The notes beneath the pieces are model-generated. The model was not told the DNA's origin and ran no database searches. It was given only the letters and a program-made list of their open reading frames with translations. A stretch of DNA of 64,000 nucleotides from Undibacterium_A arcticum (GTDB lineage: Bacteria; Pseudomonadota; Gammaproteobacteria; Burkholderiales; Burkholderiaceae_D): the NCBI RefSeq assembly GCF_042660705.1, contig NZ_JBHSUQ010000001.1; one strand, 5' to 3'. The translations under genes were made by a program, and so were the position numbers. This document shows positions 55,985 to 64,000 of the stretch, one piece after another. The stretch's first letter is position 1; each line of letters starts with the position of its first letter.

Positions 55985-57151
55985 ATGTCCGACCAGAAAT
56001 CACTGCAAACCCTGTTATCCCACAGCGACTATACGGCGCCCGAAGGCTTCTCCGCGTTGTCGACGTCGATCCATCACGCCTCGACCGTGGTGTTCAAGAA
56101 TGTCGCGGCAATGCGTTCGCGTAGCTGGGCCAACAAGTCGTCCTATACCTACGGCCTGCACGGCACGCCGACCACCTTCACGCTGGAAGCGCGGCTGGCC
56201 GAAATAGAGGACGCCAAATACTGCCTGCTGGCGCCAAGCGGTCTGGCGGCGATCGCAATGGTCGATTTTGCACTGTTGAAGAGCGGCGACGACGTGTTGC
56301 TGCCGGACAATGTGTACAACCCGAACCGCGATCTCGGTAACTGGCTGGGCCAGGATTTCGGCATTAGCGCGCGCTACTACGACCCGCTGATCGGCGCCGG
56401 CATTGCCGATCTGATCCAACCGAATACAAGGCTGATCTGGACCGAGGCGCCAGGCTCGGTGTCGATGGAAGTGCCGGATATTCCGGCGATCTGCAAGGCG
56501 GCGCATGACAAGGGTGTGCTGGTAGCGATCGATAATACCTGGTCGGCCGGGCTGGCATTCCGCGCGTTCGAACATGGTGTCGATATCGTGATGCAGGCGC
56601 TGACCAAATACCAGTCCGGCGGCTCCGACGTGTTGATGGGCGCCGTGATGACGCGCAACGACGAGGTGCACCAAAAGCTGACAATGGCGCACATGCGGCT
56701 TGGCTTCGGCGTCGGCGCCGATGACACCTATCTGGTGCTGCGCGGCCTGTCGACCATGAAGCTGCGATTCGACGCGCATGACGCTGCGGCCCGCGCCGTG
56801 GCGAGCTGGCTCAAGACCCGCCCTGAAATCACGCGCATCCTGCACCCGGCGTTCGAGGATTGCCCTGGCCATGCGGTGTGGAAGCGCGATTTCACCGGCG
56901 CCGGCGGACTGTTTTCAGTGATGTTCGATGCGCGTTATACGCAGCAACAAATCGACCATTTCGTCGACAGCCTGCAATTGTTCAAGATCGGCTTCAGCTG
57001 GGGCGGCAGCAACAGCCTGTGCGTGCCATATCACATTCAGAACATGCGCAAAAATTGGACCATCCCGGGCCATCTGGTGCGATTTAACATCGGACTGGAA
57101 GATGCCCAGGATTTGATTGCGGATATCGAACGGGCTCTGGCGGCGTTGTGA
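55985..57151 (+). CDS. metC: Cystathionine beta-lyase
   Basis: A 388-residue PLP enzyme of the Cys/Met metabolism family, producing homocysteine from cystathionine. N-terminus MSDQKSLQTLLSHSDY; substrate/PLP contacts SSYTYGLHGTPTTFTLEARL; LLAPSGLAAIAMVDFALLKS; PLP Asp in VLVAIDNTWSAGLAFRAFEH; PLP lysine in ALTKYQSGGSDVLMGAVM; C-terminal SLQLFKIGFSWGGSNSL. The SWGGxxSL signature favours MetC over cystathionine gamma-synthase. It is a single gene after the rimO terminator. Confidence 0.93.
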   Translation: MSDQKSLQTLLSHSDYTAPEGFSALSTSIHHASTVVFKNVAAMRSRSWANKSSYTYGLHGTPTTFTLEARLAEIEDAKYCLLAPSGLAAIAMVDFALLKSGDDVLLPDNVYNPNRDLGNWLGQDFGISARYYDPLIGAGIADLIQPNTRLIWTEAPGSVSMEVPDIPAICKAAHDKGVLVAIDNTWSAGLAFRAFEHGVDIVMQALTKYQSGGSDVLMGAVMTRNDEVHQKLTMAHMRLGFGVGADDTYLVLRGLSTMKLRFDAHDAAARAVASWLKTRPEITRILHPAFEDCPGHAVWKRDFTGAGGLFSVMFDARYTQQQIDHFVDSLQLFKIGFSWGGSNSLCVPYHIQNMRKNWTIPGHLVRFNIGLEDAQDLIADIERALAAL

Positions 57152-57316
57152 TGGCACTGGACAGTAGCCAATAACCGGATGTGCGGCGCTGCGTCGTGCC
57201 AGTTCGCTGCGGTGATGCGGCGCCGCAGGCTGGGCCGCTTTGGGACAGGCACCGTTCAGGCCACCGCGCCTGCAACTGCTAGGTGGCCTTGAGCCTCATG
57301 CCTTGCCCTGCACGCC

Positions 57317-57679
57317 TCAGGCCGGCATTTCCTTGTTCTCGTTCAGGTCCAGCAAGCCCTTCAGCAAGCGATAAGCCTTCCACAACCAGGCCAGTCCCCA
57401 CACCACAAACGCCAGCGGCGCGCCGATGACGGTGACGAACAGCACACCGCCGACGATCATCCAGATCAAATACCACCAGAACGAGCGGATTTGCCAGTTG
57501 TGATGGCTGTAGACGAAGGTGCCGGCGGCCGAACCGCGCTTCAGGTAGCTGATCAACAGCGGTATCCATGAGAACGCACCCATCGAAAACACCAGGCTGG
57601 CGCCGTGGAAGAGATATAGCCACCAGGCCAGGTTCTTGAGCGACTCCATTCTGGTGTCAAACACGATTTCATTGGACAT
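57317..57679 (-). CDS. Small membrane protein, DUF4870-like
   Basis: A 120-residue membrane protein with three to four hydrophobic segments: NLAWWLYLFHGASLVFSMGA, FSWIPLLISYLKRG, WYLIWMIVGGVLFVTVIGAP and LAFVVWGLAWLWKAYRLLKG. The pattern of HHNWQIRSFWW between helices resembles DUF4870/Tic20-like proteins. Function unknown. GAGGAG five bases before ATG 57679 sets the start. It follows serB in the same direction after 105 bases and may be co-transcribed. Confidence 0.82.
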   Translation of the reverse strand: MSNEIVFDTRMESLKNLAWWLYLFHGASLVFSMGAFSWIPLLISYLKRGSAAGTFVYSHHNWQIRSFWWYLIWMIVGGVLFVTVIGAPLAFVVWGLAWLWKAYRLLKGLLDLNENKEMPA

Positions 57680-57784
57680 GCGGTCTCCTCGGTGTGAATC
57701 AAATCGTTCCAAAGCCAAAGCATCGACCCGATCAGGATTCGGACCGTCACCATCGAACAGCCGGGGCCGCTGCGGCTCCGACGA

Positions 57785-58627
57785 TCAGGCAAACAACGTC
57801 AAGATGCCATCCAGGCCGACAAAATTCAAGGCCACATCGGCTTGCGCGCGGACTATCGGTTTGGCGCGGAAGGCGACCGATAAGCCGGCGATGCCCATCA
57901 TCTTCAGATCGTTGGCGCCGTCGCCCATCACGATCGCCTGTTTGGGCGTGATGCCGAGTTCGGCGCATACCCTTTCCACCGTATGTTTTTTCTCGTCGGC
58001 GTCAACGATGACGCCGACCACGCGGCCAGTCAGCTTGCCATCCGCGATTTCAAGACAATTGGAGTGCGTGTAATCGAGACCGAGCCGATCCTTGATCCGG
58101 TCGGTAAAGAAGGTGAAGCCGCCCGACACCAGCAGCGTTTTCAGGCCGGCAGCCTGGATTGCCGCGAGCATCGGTTCCGCGCCGGGCGACAGGCGCAGCC
58201 GTTCGTCATACACCCGCTGCAGCGCGGACGCGTCGAGTCCCTTGAGCAGTGACACGCGGCGCGTCAGACTCTCGCGAAATTCGATTTCACCGCGCATGGC
58301 GGCTTCGGTAATCTCGGCCACCTGCGGCTTCAGGCCTTGCATGTCGGCGATCTCGTCGATGCACTCGATTGTGATCAGGGTTGAGTCCATGTCCATGACC
58401 AGCAGCTTGAAGTCGGACAGCACGCGGCCGGACTCGACGAAGCAGCAGTCAATCTGCGCTTCCAGGCAGATCGCTTCGACTTCGGCTTTCAATGCTGGCG
58501 CACAGATGACGTCTTCGCAGCGCCAGGCGTTTGCGGATAGCGACGCGATGCGTTGCGCCTGCACCAGTGCGGCGATACGGTCGATGCTGGGGCGGTCGGT
58601 CGCCAGGCCTTGCAGAATCAGATTCAT
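57785..58627 (-). CDS. serB: Phosphoserine phosphatase SerB
   Basis: A 280-residue HAD-superfamily phosphoserine phosphatase, the last step of serine synthesis. Motif I is LLVMDMDSTLITIECIDEIA (DxDxT with nucleophile Asp), motif II LKTLLVSGGFTFFTDRIKDR, and motif III AIVMGDGANDLKMMGIAGLS. The N-terminal 75 residues form the ACT-like regulatory part of the long SerB type. No ribosome-binding site precedes ATG 58627; an in-frame GTG at 58660 is the alternative start. Confidence 0.94.
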   Translation of the reverse strand: MNLILQGLATDRPSIDRIAALVQAQRIASLSANAWRCEDVICAPALKAEVEAICLEAQIDCCFVESGRVLSDFKLLVMDMDSTLITIECIDEIADMQGLKPQVAEITEAAMRGEIEFRESLTRRVSLLKGLDASALQRVYDERLRLSPGAEPMLAAIQAAGLKTLLVSGGFTFFTDRIKDRLGLDYTHSNCLEIADGKLTGRVVGVIVDADEKKHTVERVCAELGITPKQAIVMGDGANDLKMMGIAGLSVAFRAKPIVRAQADVALNFVGLDGILTLFA

Positions 58628-58731
58628 TGGGAGGTTTTTATAGTTTATTGGGAGTATCACGTCATTTCGATCAATTTATTTGCGGAATAGGCGTGCGTAT
58701 CATGGAGTATATGTCGGTGACCGAACCGCGC

Positions 58732-61700
58732 TCACGCCACCAGCGCACGGATAGTGGTCTTCACCTGCTGCACGCGCGCGGCCAGATCCGGCATGTTGGC
58801 ACTGATGCGTAGCTTGTCTTGCCCGTTCAGTTTGATGTGCCGATTCTTCTGTACCAGCTCAATGATGCGCATCGCGTCGATCGGCGGGTTGGCCATGAAT
58901 TGCAGCACCGCTGCCTCGCCATGGGCGTCGATCTTGATGATGCCGACCGCCTTGGCTGCGACCCGCAACCGGTGGGTCTCGATCAAGGCCTTGGCCGGGT
59001 CGGGCAGTTTGCCGAAGCGGTCGATCATTTCTTCCTGCAGGTCGTCGATCTTGTCGTGCGTCGCGCAATTGGCCATGCGCTTGTAGAGCGATAGCCGTTC
59101 GTGCACATCGCCGCAATAGTCCGCCGGCAGCAGGGCGGGCACGTGCAGATTGATCTCGGTGGTGGTCGACAGCGGCGCGGCCAGATCCGGCTCCTTGCCA
59201 TTTTTCAGCGCGCGCACCGCTTCGTTGAGCATGTCGGAATACAGCTGGAAGCCGATCTCGGTCATCTCGCCCGACTGGCTGTCGCCCAGGACCTCGCCGG
59301 CGCCCCGAATTTCCAGGTCGTGCATCGCCAGATAGAAGCCGCTGCCCAGTTCTTCCATCTGCTGGATCGCATCGAGGCGACGCTGCGCCAGCTTGGTCAG
59401 CCCTTGGACATCGTGCACCAGCAGGTAGGCGTAAGCCTGGTGATGCGAGCGACCGACCCGGCCGCGCAGCTGATGCAGCTGCGCCAGGCCGAACTTGTCG
59501 GCGCGATGCATGACGATGGTGTTGGCAGTCGGTACGTCGATACCGGTTTCAATAATCGTCGTGCACAGCAGAATATTGAAGCGCTGCGCGACGAAATCGC
59601 GCATGACCTTTTCCAGGTCGCGCTCGTGCATCTGGCCATGCGCGACCGCGATGCGCGCTTCCGGCAGCAGCTCTTCCAGCATCGCCCGCCGATTCTGGAT
59701 GGTTTCGACCTCGTTGTGCAGGAAGTAGACCTGACCGCCGCGCTTCAGTTCGCGCAGGCAGGCCTCGCGGATCACCGACTCGCCTTCGCTGCGAACGAAG
59801 GTCTTGATTGCCAGTCGCTTCTGCGGCGCGGTGGCGATGATCGAGAAGTCGCGCAAGCCTTCCAGCGCCATCCCGAGCGTGCGCGGGATCGGGGTTGCGG
59901 TCAGCGTCAGCACGTCGACTTCGGCCCGCAAGGCCTTCAGAGTCTCTTTCTGGCGCACCCCAAAGCGATGTTCCTCATCGATGATGACCAGGCCCAGCCG
60001 TGTGAACTTGACGTCGTCCGACAGCAGCTTGTGGGTGCCGATCACGATGTCCAGCGTGCCATCGGCCATGCCCTTGATTGCCTGGGTGATTTCCTTGCCG
60101 CTGCGAAAGCGCGACAATTCCGCGATGCGTACCGGCCAGTCGGCAAAGCGGTCGGCAAAGGTCTGCGCATGCTGCTCGGCCAGCAAGGTGGTCGGCGCCA
60201 GGATCGCGACCTGCTTGCCGCCCATCACCGCGATGAAGGCGGCGCGCAGCGCAACCTCGGTCTTGCCGAAGCCGACATCGCCGCACACCAGCCGGTCCAT
60301 CGGCTTGCCGCCCGTCATGTCCTTGATCACCGCGGAAATCGCGGCGTCCTGGTCGGGCGTCTCCTCAAAGCCGAAACTGTCGGCAAAGCGTTCGTAGTCA
60401 TGCGCCGAATACTCGAATGAATGACCCTGGCGCAGCGCGCGCCGGGCATACAGGTTGAGCAGTTCGGCCGCCGTGTCGCGCACCTGCGCCGCCGCCTTCT
60501 TCTTGGCTTTTTCCCACTGCCCGGAACCGAGCGCATGCAGCGGCGCGTCCTCCGGCGAGGCGCCGGAATAGCGCGAGATCACGTGCAGCTGCGACACCGG
60601 CACGTAGAGCTTGGTGTCCTTGGCATATTCCAGATGCAGGAATTCGGTTTCGCCTTCGCCCAGATCCATGCTGATCAGGCCCATGTAGCGGCCGATGCCG
60701 TGGTTGATATGCACCACCGGGTCGCCGATCTTCAGCTCGGACAGGTCGCGCACCATCGACTCGACCTGGGTCGCGCCTTCCTGCTTCTTCTTGCCGGCGC
60801 GGCGCCCGGATCCGGCGTATAGCTCGGTTTCGGTGATGAAGACCAGACTGCCGTCGGGCATATTCAGTTCAAATCCGGCGTGCAACGGCGCGACACCGAG
60901 CATCAGTTTGGCGCCGGACGATTGAAAGCCGTCGAAACCTTCGCACGGCGTCAGTGCCAGATCGTATTCTGTGAAATATTGCTGCAGTGTCTCGCGGCGG
61001 CCGTTCGATTCGGCGCAGATCAGCACCCGCTTGCCGGTGTGCAGCAGATACGCGCGCAAATTGGTCAGCGGGTCGTCCATGCGGCGATTGACCGTGATAT
61101 TCGGAATCGGCGCCGATAATTCCGAGGCTTGATCGTTGCTCTGGATTACCCAGCGACCGTAGGGTTTGGCCAGCGTGAAGAAGGCCTCATCGGTCAAGAA
61201 TAACGACTCCGGCGCCAGCAATGGGCGCTCGCGGTCGGATCTCAAAAACTGATAACGCGACTGCGTATCGCTCCAGAAGCGTTTGATCGCGCCGTCGATG
61301 TCGCCGACCAGCGCAAACGTGATATCGGCCGGCAGATAGTCGAACAGGGTTGCAGTCTGGTCGAAGAACAGCGGCAGATAGTATTCAATACCGGCCGATG
61401 CGATGCCGCTGCCGATGTCCTTATATACCGTCGATTTGGACGGATCGCCCTCGAACTGTTCGCGCCAGCGGTTGCGGAACGCGGTGCGCGCCGCCTCGTC
61501 CATCGGGAACTCGCGTCCCGGCAGCAGGCGTACTTCCTTGACCGGATACAGCGAGCGCTGGGTGTCGGCGTCAAAGGTCTTGATGGCGTCGATGGTGTCG
61601 CCGAACAGGTCGAGCCGGTACGGCAGCGCCGAGCCCATCGGAAACAGGTCGATCAGGCCGCCGCGCACCGAGTATTCGCCGGGTGACATTACTTGCGATA

Positions 61701-62177
61701 CATGGGTGTAGCCGGCCAGCGTCAGTTGCGACTTCAGCCGCGCCTCGTCCAGCGTTTCACCCTGTTTGAAGAAGAAGGTATAGGCGGCCAGGAAGGATGG
61801 CGGCGCGATTCGCACCAGTGCGGTGGTGGCCGGCACGATCAGCACGTCGCACTGACCGTTCTGGATTTCATACAGCGTCGCCAGGCGCTCCGATACCAGA
61901 TCCTGATGCGGAGAGAACGCATCGTAGGGCAAGGTTTCCCAGTCGGGCAGCAAATGACAGCGCAGCTTGGCTTGGGGATCGGTGCCGAACCACGGGATCT
62001 CATCCAGCAGGCGTTGCGCGTCGGTGGCATTGGCCACTACCACCGCCAGCATGCGGCGTTCGGACTTCAGTACGGCCGCCGCGTGCGCCAGCGCGTAAGC
62101 ATCGGCCGAACCATGCAAGGTGGGCAGGGCGAAGCGGTTGCCAGGCTTGGGAAGAGATTTTTCAGGTCAAATGGCAT
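58732..62177 (-). CDS. mfd: Transcription-repair coupling factor Mfd (one frameshift)
   Basis: Mfd releases stalled RNA polymerase and recruits UvrA. It is 1148 residues once repaired, the usual length. A UvrB-homology region (1-330) includes LRCHLLPDWETLPYDAFSPH and VMSPGEYSVRGGLIDLFPMG. The RNA-polymerase-interacting CarD-like domain has IGDPVVHINHGIGRYMGLIS. The RecG-like motor has Walker A CGDVGFGKTEVALRAAF, DEEHRFGVRQKE and LTLTATPIPRTLGMALEG. The TRCF domain comes last. The frame is lost near 62148, where one A is missing (LFPKPGNRFALPTLHGSADA); everything after it is open. ATG 62177 (MPFDLKNLF) is the natural start. Confidence 0.94.
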
Positions 62178-62445
62178 GCAGGGAGGCAGCGTGATAACGG
62201 CGGTAACAGGCGAGGTAACAGTCGAAAATCGGCAGGATTGGCTGGTGCCGGTCGTTTGCTTCAAAATGCCGTTTGTTGGCTGGTTTTGAAGGTTAAAATT
62301 CAATCTGCAATTATAAACGAAGCCTTCGTTGCAACACTGCAGGCAACACTATGGTGAATACCGGGTGCTGCACACGGCAAAACTGATGAATTTTTCTTCG
62401 ATGGCGCCGTGCCACCTAGACTTTTAACACCCTTTACCAGCGCCT

Positions 62446-63159
62446 ATGAGCGAATCCGAGAGCCAGTCTGTGAGTCAACCTGCGAGATCGGCACGCTACT
62501 TCGCCCTGATCCCGGCCGCCGGCGTCGGCAGCCGCATGGCAGAGCGATGTCCGAAACAATATCTGGCGATTGCCGGACGGCCGATGTTGCGCCATAGCGC
62601 TGACGCATTTCTGGCGAGTCCGCAAATTGCGCATACCTTTGTCGTGGTCAGTGTGGCTGATGCGTATATTGACGACGTGATCCCGCCGGCCTTGCCGAAG
62701 GTGACGACGCTGCGCTGCGGTGGCGCGACACGGCGCGATTCGGTCTTGAATGGCTTGCAGCTCTTGCGACCCACGATTGCGGACGATGACTGGGTGCTGG
62801 TACACGACGCGGCCAGGCCCGGGTTGACCCCGCAGCTGATCGCGCATTTGATTGCAGAAATCGGCGATGATGCGGTCGGTGGCTTGCTGGCGCTGCCGGT
62901 GGTCGATACGGTGAAACAGGTCGGCGCGGATGGCGTGCGCACGATCCCGCGCGAAGCGTTATGGCTGGCACAGACGCCGCAAATGTTTCGCTATGGCGTG
63001 CTGTGCCGGGCATTGACACAGGCCACGCACGTGACCGACGAGGCCAGCGCGCTGGAGGCGCTTGGATACAATCCCAAGCTGGTGACCGGCCACCCGCGCA
63101 ATCTGAAGGTCACCTTGCCGAGCGATATCCGGATCGCCGAAATGTATTTGCAGGAATAG
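62446..63159 (+). CDS. ispD: 2-C-methyl-D-erythritol 4-phosphate cytidylyltransferase IspD
   Basis: A 237-residue IspD of the MEP isoprenoid pathway, making CDP-ME from MEP and CTP. The nucleotide-binding motif is FALIPAAGVGSRMAERCPKQ. VLVHDAARPGLTPQLIAHL has the Asp for Mg. ALWLAQTPQMFRYGVL and VTDEASALEALGYNPKLVTG are family hallmarks. The N-terminal 15 Ser/Gln-rich residues are extra, and a later start is possible. It is followed by ispF after 84 bases, the usual pairing. Confidence 0.95.
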   Translation: MSESESQSVSQPARSARYFALIPAAGVGSRMAERCPKQYLAIAGRPMLRHSADAFLASPQIAHTFVVVSVADAYIDDVIPPALPKVTTLRCGGATRRDSVLNGLQLLRPTIADDDWVLVHDAARPGLTPQLIAHLIAEIGDDAVGGLLALPVVDTVKQVGADGVRTIPREALWLAQTPQMFRYGVLCRALTQATHVTDEASALEALGYNPKLVTGHPRNLKVTLPSDIRIAEMYLQE

Positions 63160-63243
63160 CGCGATTGGATTGGCCGCGGCTTGATATGACCGCAGCCGCA
63201 ATCCGATGACACGGGTCGAATTAACCTCAACCACACCACTGAT

Positions 63244-63741
63244 ATGCCATCAAGCATGAATCCATTTCCATTTCGCATCGGTCAAGGGTACGACTGCCAC
63301 GCGCTGGTTCCTGGGCGCAAACTGATCCTGGGCGGCGTGACGATCGCGCACAGTAGCGGTTTGCTCGGCCATTCGGACGCTGATGCACTGTTGCATGCGA
63401 TCACCGACGCGCTGTTCGGTGCCGCGGCGCTGGGCGATATTGGCCGCCATTTTTCCGATACCGATGCCCGGTTTGCCGGCGCCGACTCGCGCGCATTGTT
63501 GCGCGAGGCGGTCAAGCGCGTCGCGCAAGCCGGCTATGCGATCGCCAACATCGATGCGACCATCATCGCGCAGGCGCCCAAGATGGCGCCGCACATCGCC
63601 CAGATGGTGGCCAACATTGCGGCCGATCTTGGCGTCGAGGCTGGGCAAGTCAATGTCAAGGCCAAGACCAATGAACTGGGCTACCTGGGAAGAGAAGAGG
63701 GGATTGCAGCGGAAGCTGTGGCACTGTTGTTCCGGCGCTGA
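63244..63741 (+). CDS. ispF: 2-C-methyl-D-erythritol 2,4-cyclodiphosphate synthase IspF
   Basis: A 165-residue IspF, forming the cyclic diphosphate in the MEP pathway. Zinc ligands are in IGQGYDCHALVPGRKLILGG (D and H) and SGLLGHSDADALLHAITDAL (H). FGAAALGDIGRHFSDTDARF and the C-terminal VNVKAKTNELGYLGREEGIA are also typical. ATG 63256 (MNPFPF) is an equally plausible start; neither has a strong ribosome-binding site. It is the second gene after ispD. Confidence 0.95.
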   Translation: MPSSMNPFPFRIGQGYDCHALVPGRKLILGGVTIAHSSGLLGHSDADALLHAITDALFGAAALGDIGRHFSDTDARFAGADSRALLREAVKRVAQAGYAIANIDATIIAQAPKMAPHIAQMVANIAADLGVEAGQVNVKAKTNELGYLGREEGIAAEAVALLFRR

Positions 63742-63927
63742 CACAAAATCCCCGAGGTCGGGCAGCATACGTGCGATTGATGTTATGCTTGAATTTCTAT
63801 TGGTGTAGGAGTATGTTGATATGTCGCTTTGTTTTGACGCGGAAATAGACATCGATTGACGGAGTATATCCAGAGCGAGGTCTTTCAGCCGGAACGCCGG
63901 GCCGCCGGGACGCCGGACCTACGCCAG

Positions 63928-63959
63928 AAATTCAATAAAATACAAATTCAATAAAATAC
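63928..63959 (+). repeat. Tandem duplication of a 16-base unit
   Basis: AAATTCAATAAAATAC occurs twice head to tail. It lies in the gene-free 259 bases after ispF, where nothing else is recognised. Confidence 0.8.
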
Positions 63960-64000
63960 GCTAAGGCTCATTTAGAGTCTGGTGCCGCAGGCTCGTTTTC

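Noticed and set aside
59101..60420. 439-codon plus-strand frame opposite mfd
   Set aside because: Mirror frame of the conserved Mfd helicase region; composition typical of antisense reading.

Overview
The window looks like chromosomal DNA of a betaproteobacterium of order Burkholderiales, most likely family Oxalobacteraceae. This rests on gene content and order: phaC-phaB-phaR next to rimO, bamD divergent from rluD-pgeF, a FimV-like pilus protein, a 735-codon OsmC/YcaO protein, and ispD-ispF after mfd. The family assignment is from memory of gene order and was not searched.

The left part (1 to about 27.47 kb) is accessory, mosaic DNA. It ends at a 61-base copy of the 3' half of tRNA-Leu(UAA) (27407-27467), which reads as the right attachment site (attR) of an island whose P4-type integrase (25900-27231) lies just inside it. 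From left to right it holds: (i) plasmid/ICE-type genes (parB-like, DUF932, radC), each behind a related GC-rich leader; (ii) a ycaO gene; (iii) an IS110-family transposase; (iv) a short tyrosine recombinase beside an integron-type cassette cluster with two recognisable attC sites, three small cassette-like genes and a 171-base MITE-like element; (v) a cation-efflux transporter plus a DUF3597/YidB/GlsB stress module bracketed by 67-base inverted repeats; (vi) an SDR-type reductase with a divergent LysR regulator; (vii) a 1343-residue protein joining an HTH domain, a PD-(D/E)xK nuclease, a STAND-type NTPase and a long helical tail, next to a HigB/HigA toxin-antitoxin pair and the integrase. Item (vii) is the best candidate for an undescribed system: it looks like an Avs-type anti-phage sensor that also carries its own DNA-binding domain and a near-perfect, operator-overlapped promoter.

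The right part (27.5-64 kb) is core genome. It contains a secreted histidine-rich protein; a TenA/PqqC-like protein coupled to a GGDEF/EAL protein; an acyl-CoA degradation cluster (five acyl-CoA dehydrogenase/phosphotransferase genes, two MaoC hydratases, an enoyl-CoA hydratase, a GST and a histidine phosphatase) with an IS30 element in its divergent promoter region; fimV-like, a PIN-domain gene, yaaA, bamD, rluD, pgeF; the polyhydroxybutyrate genes phaC, phaB, phaR; rimO, metC, serB, mfd, ispD and ispF.

A feature of the whole window is that about fourteen otherwise intact genes, including mfd, phaC and ycaO, are broken by one- or two-base losses, mostly in short homopolymers. The family-conserved reading resumes immediately in the next frame. 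I treat these as probable sequencing errors, give whole-gene coordinates, and flag each one.
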